40,035 nt of DNA from Rhodospirillaceae bacterium (lineage in GTDB: Bacteria > Pseudomonadota > Alphaproteobacteria > Rhodospirillales > UBA2165): NCBI GenBank assembly GCA_018674495.1, contig JABHAA010000023.1, positions 1 to 40,035 of the forward strand, read 5' to 3'. Shown here piece by piece: positions 34,973 through 40,035 of this stretch. The notes beneath the pieces are model-generated. The model saw only the letters and a list, made by a program, of their open reading frames with translations, was not told where the DNA came from and searched no databases. The translations under genes and the position numbers were made by a program. Each line of letters opens with the position of its first letter. Positions within the stretch are counted from its first letter, which is position 1.

Positions 34973-35650
34973 CTACATTCGATTAAGCACCGCCAAGGCC
35001 CGCTCCCAGGAGACATCGCGGGCGGCCACATCGTAGCCGTCGCCCCGGGACGGGAACATATAGCCATGCTCGGCGCCCGGATAAATGAACAGCTCGGAGC
35101 CGCCCAGCGCATCGATGGCGGCCTTGATTTCGGTAATTTCGGTCATCGGCGCGACAGCGTCGTTGTCGCCGTAATGGAAACTTAAGGGGCATTGGACGGC
35201 GGCAAACTCGCTTAAGAAATTGCCCACGTGGGAGCCGTGAAAGGAGATGCCGGCATCGCAGCCGAGCCGGGATGCGCCCATCAGCGCGTAAGGCCCGCCG
35301 AAGCAAAATCCCATGACGGCGACCTTGCCGTTGCATTCGGGGCGGGCTTTCATATGGGCTACGGCGGCGCCGACATAGCGCACTCCGTCTTCAGAATTGA
35401 AGGCTTGGTTGCGGACCTGAGCGCGCTGCATGTCCGAAACCGGGACCGCGCCGGGATCGATACGCCAAAACATATCGGGCGCCATGGCGGCAAAGCCGGC
35501 ATTGTTCAAATCGGAAACCACACCCCTGGTTTCATCATCAACGCCAAAAATCGTGCTGATCACAATAACACCGGCCCCGGCGCCGGGCGCGTCGTAGTAA
35601 GCAGGCATAGCGCCGCCTTCGCACTCAATTTCAATGTTTTGTCCCGGCAT
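34973..35650 (-). CDS. Dienelactone hydrolase family protein
   Basis: A 225-aa alpha/beta hydrolase. The nucleophile is Cys116 in GFCFGG, with Asp164 (GDNDAVAP) and His195 (GAEHGY) as the other triad members, the pattern of dienelactone hydrolases. The family hydrolyses cyclic lactones in chlorocatechol breakdown, but many members act on other esters. The natural substrate is unknown. It follows the amidohydrolase gene by 19 bases on the same strand with GGGGAGG upstream. The pairing suggests a shared aromatic or lactone catabolic step, as an inference only. Confidence 0.85.
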   Translation of the reverse strand: MPGQNIEIECEGGAMPAYYDAPGAGAGVIVISTIFGVDDETRGVVSDLNNAGFAAMAPDMFWRIDPGAVPVSDMQRAQVRNQAFNSEDGVRYVGAAVAHMKARPECNGKVAVMGFCFGGPYALMGASRLGCDAGISFHGSHVGNFLSEFAAVQCPLSFHYGDNDAVAPMTEITEIKAAIDALGGSELFIYPGAEHGYMFPSRGDGYDVAARDVSWERALAVLNRM

Positions 35651-35669
35651 GGTACGGCCCTCCCCAATT

Positions 35670-36686
35670 CTAAGCGGTGATATTGAAAACCTTCCTGGCG
35701 GTCAATTCGTAGAACTTCTCCGGGTTGCGGGCGGTGACGCCCTCGGCCTGATCGACCTGCTGCTTGCAATCTTCGTACGGGTAGTCGACGGCGAACATAA
35801 GCCGGTCCTCGCCGGCCACCTCTTCGACAAAGCGGACAGCGGGATCCCAATTGTGGCCCGACGACGACATCCAAATATTTTCGAGGAAATATTCGGATGG
35901 CAAGCGCTTGGCGGTCCAGAACGGATAGGCATCGGTGGCGTTCTTGCCCCTGGAATAGATGCGGTCCATACGGTCCAGCCAGAACGGCAGTCCTTCGCCC
36001 AGATGGCCGAGCACAACGCGCAGTTTCGGAAACCGATCGAAAATACCGGCAACGATCATACGCAAGGCACAGACGGCGGTTTCCGTCTGAAAGCCAAACA
36101 TGGAGCCTTCCAGATGGCGCTCGAACATGGGCGCCATCATGGCCGGTGACGCAGGCCGGGGGTGAATATATAGGGGCGTATCGAGGGCTTCGGCGGCTTC
36201 CAATATGGGCCAATAAGACGCCGCGTCCAGATATTCGCCCTTGGTATGGGAGTTGATCATGATGCCCTTAAGGCCTAACTCTGCGCCCCGCTCGATCTCC
36301 CGCGCCGCCGTCTTCGGTGCAAGCGGCTGGACCGCAGTGAGGCCGGTGAACCGTGTTGGATGGGCGGCAACGGCGTCGGCCAAAATATCGTTGGCCTCCA
36401 ATGCCAGGGCGCTGCCAGTATCGGCATCCAGGCATTGGACCCCCGGCGAGGTGATGGCGATGACCTGCATATCAATGCCGTTGGCATCCATCTCGGCAAG
36501 GCGGATGGGGCCAAGATCGACCAGCCGTTCGGCCACCTGGGCGCCCCAGCCCCGGTTGGTGTTTATGAGCCGGCCGAGATGCTGGGCCATACCCGGCTCT
36601 CCGGGTGCGCCGTCGGCGAGCATGGCACGCCATGCGGTGACTAGATTTTCGGTGGCGAAGGCTTCTTCGATGGCGATTTTTTTCAT
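35670..36686 (-). CDS. ACMSD/gamma-resorcylate-decarboxylase-like amidohydrolase
   Basis: A TIM-barrel metal enzyme (Amidohydrolase_2 family, 338 aa). Visible active-site candidates are His175 (YIHPRP), His228 (VLGHLGEGLPFWLDRMD) and Asp301 (AVDYPYE), in the order seen in 2-amino-3-carboxymuconate semialdehyde and gamma-resorcylate decarboxylases. The N-terminal metal motif is IEEAF: Glu7 is kept, but the position of the second ligand, usually His in EEHF, is Ala9. The reaction could be decarboxylation or hydrolysis of an aromatic or dicarbonyl compound. It stands before the dienelactone hydrolase, probably in one transcript. Confidence 0.8.
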   Translation of the reverse strand: MKKIAIEEAFATENLVTAWRAMLADGAPGEPGMAQHLGRLINTNRGWGAQVAERLVDLGPIRLAEMDANGIDMQVIAITSPGVQCLDADTGSALALEANDILADAVAAHPTRFTGLTAVQPLAPKTAAREIERGAELGLKGIMINSHTKGEYLDAASYWPILEAAEALDTPLYIHPRPASPAMMAPMFERHLEGSMFGFQTETAVCALRMIVAGIFDRFPKLRVVLGHLGEGLPFWLDRMDRIYSRGKNATDAYPFWTAKRLPSEYFLENIWMSSSGHNWDPAVRFVEEVAGEDRLMFAVDYPYEDCKQQVDQAEGVTARNPEKFYELTARKVFNITA

Positions 36687-36723
36687 AAGCGTTACGTCTC
36701 CCTGTTCCTGAAATTTACCCCGT

Positions 36724-37980
36724 TCAGGCCGCCGCGCTGCGCCAGCGGGCCATGCTTTCCATATTGCGCGGCGTCTCGGCGCCGAGCACCCGGGTCAAAT
36801 CGCGCATGCTGTCCAGATTGTGAATGGTGCGAAATTCGTCCACGTGCGGCAAGATGGCGCGGATGCCCACCGATTTCGGCTCAAAGCCTTCATAACGCAA
36901 CAGCGGGTTGAGCCAGATCAGCCGCCGGCAAGATTTGTGCAGCCGCTCCATTTCCAATGCGAGGCCAGTGCCTTCGTCCCGGTCGAGCCCGTCGGAGATC
37001 AGCACCGTGACGGCGCCTTGGGTCAGCACCCGGCGCGACCAGTTCTGATTGAACTCGTGCACGGAATGGCCGATGCGGGTGCCGCCCGACCAATCCACCA
37101 CCGCCTCGCCGACCCGTTCCAGCGCCGCGTCCACATCCTTATAGCGCAAATAACGCGTGACGTTGGTCAGGCGCGTTCCGAACAAAAAGGTGTGCACCCG
37201 GTCGCGGTCGTTGGTGATGGCGTGCATGAAATGCAGCATCATGCGCGAATAGCGTTCCATGGAGCCCGATATATCACAGATGATGACCAGCGGCGGATGC
37301 CGGGTGCGGCGTTTGCGTTTCATCAGCGGAATATAATCGCTGCCCGAGCGCAAGGCGGCTCGCAAAGAGCGGCGCATATCGATGCGCCCGCCCGAAGGGT
37401 GCGCACGAAAGCGGCGCGTCGGCACCTCCATGATAGGCAGGCGCATGCGCCGGATGGCATCCAGGGCATCGCGGATTTCCTCGGATGACATTTTTTCGAA
37501 ATCCTTGTCGCCGAGAACTTCACCAGCGCTCCAGGTGAGGGTCGCATCGAAGGTGATTTCCTCTTCGCCCTCTTCGTTGTCGTCGCCGCCATCCTGGTTC
37601 GGGTTCAGTGCTTCGGCCAGGCGGCGGGAAATCTCTTCGGCATCCTCGGCAGATTGTTGGGCGCCGCCGGCGTCGGGCAGCATGATCTGCATCATGCGCT
37701 CCAAGATATCCGGGTTGCGCCAAAATATGTGGAAGGCCTGATCGAACAGATCCCGCTGGTCGCGCCGGTTGACGAAAACCGAATAGAGGGTCCAGTAAAA
37801 ATCAACCCGGCTACCAAGGCCCACGGCTTCGACAGCGTTGAGCGCGGCCAGCACCTGTCCCGGGCCGATGGGCAGGCCAGCGCGCCGGAGAACGCGCCCG
37901 AAATGCATGATATTTTCGCTCAACAGCCCGCCCGGCCCGGCCGCCTCGGGCGGCACATCTGGGATCGGCGTCTTGGCCAC
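36724..37980 (-). CDS. VWA-domain protein, CoxE-like
   Basis: A 418-aa cytoplasmic protein of the CoxE-like VWA family. The C-terminal von Willebrand A fold (about 230-400) has a complete metal site: DISGS at 236-240, Thr301 in GGTRIG and Asp330 in LISDGLD. The N-terminal part is helical, with an acidic stretch (about 128-142). In carbon-monoxide dehydrogenase clusters CoxE works with the MoxR-type ATPase CoxD to mature the enzyme; outside such clusters, as here, the client is unknown. Translation starts at GTG 37980, directly after the moxR stop, so the two are tightly coupled. No cox or xdh genes are nearby. Confidence 0.87.
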   Translation of the reverse strand: MAKTPIPDVPPEAAGPGGLLSENIMHFGRVLRRAGLPIGPGQVLAALNAVEAVGLGSRVDFYWTLYSVFVNRRDQRDLFDQAFHIFWRNPDILERMMQIMLPDAGGAQQSAEDAEEISRRLAEALNPNQDGGDDNEEGEEEITFDATLTWSAGEVLGDKDFEKMSSEEIRDALDAIRRMRLPIMEVPTRRFRAHPSGGRIDMRRSLRAALRSGSDYIPLMKRKRRTRHPPLVIICDISGSMERYSRMMLHFMHAITNDRDRVHTFLFGTRLTNVTRYLRYKDVDAALERVGEAVVDWSGGTRIGHSVHEFNQNWSRRVLTQGAVTVLISDGLDRDEGTGLALEMERLHKSCRRLIWLNPLLRYEGFEPKSVGIRAILPHVDEFRTIHNLDSMRDLTRVLGAETPRNMESMARWRSAAA

Positions 37981-38901
37981 TTAAGCTGCTCCGGCGGCGG
38001 CGATCTGGGATTTGACCTCGTTCAACAGGCGGCTGGCCTCCGAGCCCTCGATCTTCTGGATATCGTCTTGATATTTGAGCAATGTACCCAACGTGTCGTT
38101 GACCATTTCCGGGTCCAGCGACAAACAATCGAGCTGCGTTAAGGCATGCGCCCAATCAATGGTCTCGGCAACGCCGGGCAGCTTGAACAAATCCATATCG
38201 CGCAGCTTGTGGACGAAGCCAACCACTTCTTCGGACAGGGCCTCGGCGGTGCCCGGCGCCTTCACTTTCAAAATCTCCAACTCCCGCTCGGCGCTGGGAT
38301 AATCGACCCAATGGTAGAAACAGCGTCGCTTGAGGGCGTCGTGAATTTCGCGGGTTCGGTTGGATGTGATGATCACCAAGGGCGGCGTCTCGGCGGTGAT
38401 GGTGCCAAGCTCGGGAATGGTCACCTGGAAATCGGACAGCACTTCCAGCAAAAACGCCTCGAACGGCTCGTCGGTGCGGTCCAGCTCATCAATCAGCAAC
38501 ACCGGCGCGCCGGCTTCATCTGGCTCCAAGGCCTGCAACAAGGGCCGCTTGATGAGGAAATTATCGCTGAAAAGATCGGCCTCCAATGCACCGCGATCAC
38601 GGTCGCCGGCAGCCTCCGACATGCGAATTTCGACCATCTGGCGGGGATAGTTCCATTCATAGACGGCGGTGGTGACATCAAGACCCTCATAGCATTGCAG
38701 ACGCAACAGACGCCGGCCCAAGGTTTCCGACAGAACCTTGGCAATCTCGGTCTTGCCGACGCCGGCCTCGCCCTCCAGGAACAAAGGCCGGCCGAGGCTA
38801 AGCGACAGGTATAGCGCCGTCGCCAGGCTGCGGTTGGGAAGATAGTCGCCGCTACGCAACAGCGCTTCGGCTTCGTCCACCGTGTTGGGAATGGCGGTCA
38901 T
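37981..38901 (-). CDS. MoxR-family AAA+ ATPase
   Basis: An AAA+ chaperone-like ATPase (306 aa). Walker A is GEAGVGKT at 44-51 and Walker B is VLLIDE at 134-139, followed by the MoxR-typical LDRTDEPFEAFLLEVLSD. Sensor 1 falls near IITSNRTRE. MoxR proteins pair with VWA proteins to insert cofactors into or remodel a target enzyme. The start is ATG 38901 (MTAIPNTVDEAEALL); the frame is open for 26 more codons but lacks a family match. The upstream 418 bases form an unusual leader region described separately. Confidence 0.9.
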   Translation of the reverse strand: MTAIPNTVDEAEALLRSGDYLPNRSLATALYLSLSLGRPLFLEGEAGVGKTEIAKVLSETLGRRLLRLQCYEGLDVTTAVYEWNYPRQMVEIRMSEAAGDRDRGALEADLFSDNFLIKRPLLQALEPDEAGAPVLLIDELDRTDEPFEAFLLEVLSDFQVTIPELGTITAETPPLVIITSNRTREIHDALKRRCFYHWVDYPSAERELEILKVKAPGTAEALSEEVVGFVHKLRDMDLFKLPGVAETIDWAHALTQLDCLSLDPEMVNDTLGTLLKYQDDIQKIEGSEASRLLNEVKSQIAAAGAA

Positions 38902-39012
38902 GGAGAATGGTTCCGATTGGTTATTGATTTCAAGCTGAAAGCATAGAAAACGCCGCCCATTAAGTCCATGCCCGCGCACCGGCTTGTGCGGATGGGCAGC
39001 GGTTGCATGGCT

Positions 39013-39131
39013 GTGTGCGACACATTTTCGGTAAATCGACCATACCGGTTCACGAGCATTCCTAACGGTTCCTAACGGTTTATAACGGTTCCGAATTACT
39101 TAGCCGACTTCGCCGGTGCGACATATTTTCG
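39013..39131 (-). repeat. Pair of imperfect direct repeats flanking the 10-bp repeats
   Basis: On the minus strand, CGAAAATATGTCGCAC (39131 downward) and CGAAAATGTGTCGCAC (39030 downward) match at 15 of 16 positions and start 101 bases apart. The 10-bp repeats lie between them. They may be operator copies, or a duplication left by an insertion or deletion. Confidence 0.6.
39041..39100 (-). repeat. Helically phased 10-bp tandem repeats
   Basis: On the plus strand, CCTAACGGTT occurs at 39061-39070 and 39071-39080, followed by TATAACGGTT at 39081-39090. A diverged copy, CATACCGGTT, at 39041-39050 is in the same 10-base phase. The minus-strand sense reads AACCGTTAGG in tandem. Period 10 places each copy on the same helix face, as expected for cooperative protein binding. 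Confidence 0.65.
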
Positions 39132-39141
39132 AAAAATTGGC

Positions 39142-39198
39142 GGTAGGGATTGGTATGGATTGGTGTGGTTTAGTGGGGGTAAATGGGGGTGATTTGGT
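39142..39198 (-). promoter_or_regulatory. 57-nt tract with no G in the minus-strand transcript (possible rut site or G-quadruplex)
   Basis: The plus strand contains 28 G and no C across 57 bases. The MoxR-sense RNA would therefore hold 28 C and no G. Such C-rich, G-free, unstructured RNA is what Rho binds. On the DNA plus strand, GG dinucleotides recur every 5 bases from 39142 to 39168, and two runs of five G follow, so a G-quadruplex is another possibility. Confidence 0.5.
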
Positions 39199-39284
39199 CA
39201 CAATCGTTACAGCCAAAAGGGAAGCCCCACCAGGATGTGGCCCCCGCAAATTCAAAAATTCATAGTGTTGAGAATTGAAACCAT

Positions 39285-39313
39285 ATATTAGAACATAAAT
39301 AGAACAATGTCAA
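39285..39313 (-). promoter_or_regulatory. Near-consensus sigma-70 promoter facing the MoxR gene
   Basis: On the minus strand, a perfect TTGACA (39308-39313) is followed by a 17-base spacer and TAATAT (39285-39290). It starts 6 bases after the end of the DUF6940-like gene and points to the MoxR gene, about 377 bases from its ATG. Confidence 0.6.
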
Positions 39314-39319
39314 GGAATT

Positions 39320-39892
39320 TCAACCCGCCTGCCGATACGGCCCATGGGTATAATATTTGGGCGCAGCGTCGAGGCGCACATGCAGCCAGGCGATGCCGAG
39401 ACCGCTGGTCGAGAGCCATAAGGGGCGCTCCGAAAGCTGCGCCGAAACAGCATCACCGACGGCGGCCCAGAATTGATGCTGGATATCCATCGGCGCGGCG
39501 CGCGCGAAGGCGGCCAGATGCGGATAGGCATGCGCCGGTGTAACCAGGTAGGCGTCGCGGCCCAGGTTCCAGAACCCCGCAACCGCTTCGCCGCTGCCAA
39601 AATGTTCCGAAAACGCGTTGCGGTCGGCTGGCATGGCGGCCAGGGTTGGACTGTGGCTGAGGATGCATTCGAAAGGCGCGCCCCGGCTCGCCTCCGTCGC
39701 CGGCGGCGTCTCCCAGAAATAAGCATCATACGGCGCGTCCGCCAGCACGCCGATAAAGAAACGGCGGAAATCTTCGCCGCTGCGCCATCCGGTCAGTACA
39801 TCATCAAAGCTAAGGACTTTGCCATCGCCGAGCAGAGCCATCCGGCGGACGCGGCCATCTTGCAAAATCGTTATGCTTGTGTCCAAATTCAT
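39320..39892 (-). CDS. DUF6940-like protein of unknown function
   Basis: A 190-aa soluble protein without signal peptide or membrane segment. The C-terminal part, with RPLWLSTSGLGIAWLHVRLD and PKYYTHGPYR, and the middle FFWETPP-like and AFARAAP segments fit what I recall of DUF6940; this match is from memory and moderate. Tryptophans and histidines are abundant, but no catalytic motif is recognisable. The start is ATG 39892 (MNLDTSITILQDG). An in-frame TTG at 39931 would overlap the divergent gene and lacks a ribosome-binding site. It is separated by only 38 bases from the divergent methyltransferase start. Confidence 0.7.
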   Translation of the reverse strand: MNLDTSITILQDGRVRRMALLGDGKVLSFDDVLTGWRSGEDFRRFFIGVLADAPYDAYFWETPPATEASRGAPFECILSHSPTLAAMPADRNAFSEHFGSGEAVAGFWNLGRDAYLVTPAHAYPHLAAFARAAPMDIQHQFWAAVGDAVSAQLSERPLWLSTSGLGIAWLHVRLDAAPKYYTHGPYRQAG

Positions 39893-39930
39893 AATGGCAT
39901 CATAAAAATCGAAACCAATGGGAACGAACA

Positions 39931-40035
39931 ATGGCAGACACGGTATCTTCGGTGCAATCCCATTACGGCTCCGACGATCTAACCGGGCAAATTTTGCGCG
40001 CCCTTGAAGGCGCCGGGCAGGACCTCGCCAACCCG
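39931..40035 (+). CDS. N-terminal fragment of a probable SAM-dependent methyltransferase
   Basis: The first 35 codons of a gene cut by the right edge. It begins MADTVSSVQSHYGSDDLTGQ and continues with a predicted helix (ILRALEGAG) and DLANP. This HYG-x4-L-x3-IL-x-AL-x2-AG opening is common in class I methyltransferases of the UbiE/arsenite-methyltransferase type, whose cofactor motif would follow beyond the window. The assignment rests on this short stretch only. It diverges from the DUF6940-like gene. Confidence 0.5.
   Translation, partial: MADTVSSVQSHYGSDDLTGQILRALEGAGQDLANP

Larger units (their letters stand above)
38902..39319 (-). other. 418-bp non-coding leader region upstream of the MoxR gene
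   Basis: No gene is visible between the DUF6940-like gene and the MoxR start. The region contains a near-consensus minus-strand promoter (39285-39313), a C-free G-rich plus-strand tract (39142-39198), 10-bp tandem repeats (39041-39100) and two 16-bp direct repeats (about 39015-39030 and 39116-39131). Transcription from the promoter would begin near 39278 and give a leader of about 377 nt before the MoxR start codon. This is far longer than any other leader in the window. Confidence 0.65.

Overview
The window looks like a stretch of core chromosome from an alphaproteobacterium, most likely near the Rhodospirillales. It is GC-rich and tightly packed, with many start/stop overlaps (ATGA, TGATG, GTGA) inside operons. 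Gene order supports the assignment: lptF-lptG-lptD-surA-pdxA-rsmA; fabD-fabG-acpP-fabF-mltG; rpsF-rpsR-DUF2232-rplI followed by dnaB-alr; radA-cvpA-purF; and AncM-like-bamB-der. I see no rRNA, tRNA, CRISPR array, insertion sequence or prophage.

Layout. (1) 175-7786, + strand: the LPS-export permeases LptF and LptG, the outer-membrane translocon LptD, the periplasmic chaperone SurA, then PdxA (vitamin B6) and RsmA (16S rRNA methylation). (2) 7783-11314, - strand: a TPR/GT41 O-GlcNAc-transferase-like protein, YicC and guanylate kinase. (3) 11392-12162, +: a lone short-chain dehydrogenase. (4) 12184-16651, -: the fatty-acid cluster with mltG at its end. (5) 16758-22356, +: a promoter, then ribosomal proteins S6, S18 and L9 with a DUF2232 membrane protein, a cyclopropane-fatty-acid synthase and DnaB. 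(6) 22377-30049, +: alanine racemase, an MlaE/MlaF lipid ABC transporter pair, RadA, CvpA, an Fe-S-type PurF, an SDR and a methyltransferase-like protein. (7) 30054-31201, -: a Sel1-repeat protein and a small lipoprotein. (8) 31491-34969, +: an AncM/YfgM-like protein, BamB and Der. (9) 34973-38901, -: a dienelactone hydrolase, an ACMSD-like amidohydrolase, and a MoxR ATPase paired with a CoxE-like VWA protein. (10) 38902-40035: an unusual 418-bp non-coding region, a DUF6940-like gene (-) and the start of a methyltransferase gene (+).

The shared theme is the cell envelope: LPS export and assembly (LptDFG, SurA, BamB), phospholipid transport (MlaEF), fatty-acid supply and modification (FabDGF/AcpP, Cfa) and peptidoglycan (Alr, MltG). 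These are interleaved with replication, translation and purine genes.

Most of the window is ordinary housekeeping. The least explained part is 38902-39319, upstream of the MoxR/VWA pair. A near-consensus promoter there would give a leader of about 377 nt. Its template holds a 57-nt tract with no G in the RNA sense, helically phased 10-bp repeats, and a pair of 16-bp direct repeats 101-102 bp apart. Other points of note are perfect or near-perfect inverted repeats before surA, in the rpsF leader and before the small lipoprotein gene; acidic tails on both S6 and L9; and an amidohydrolase that appears to lack one expected metal-ligand histidine.
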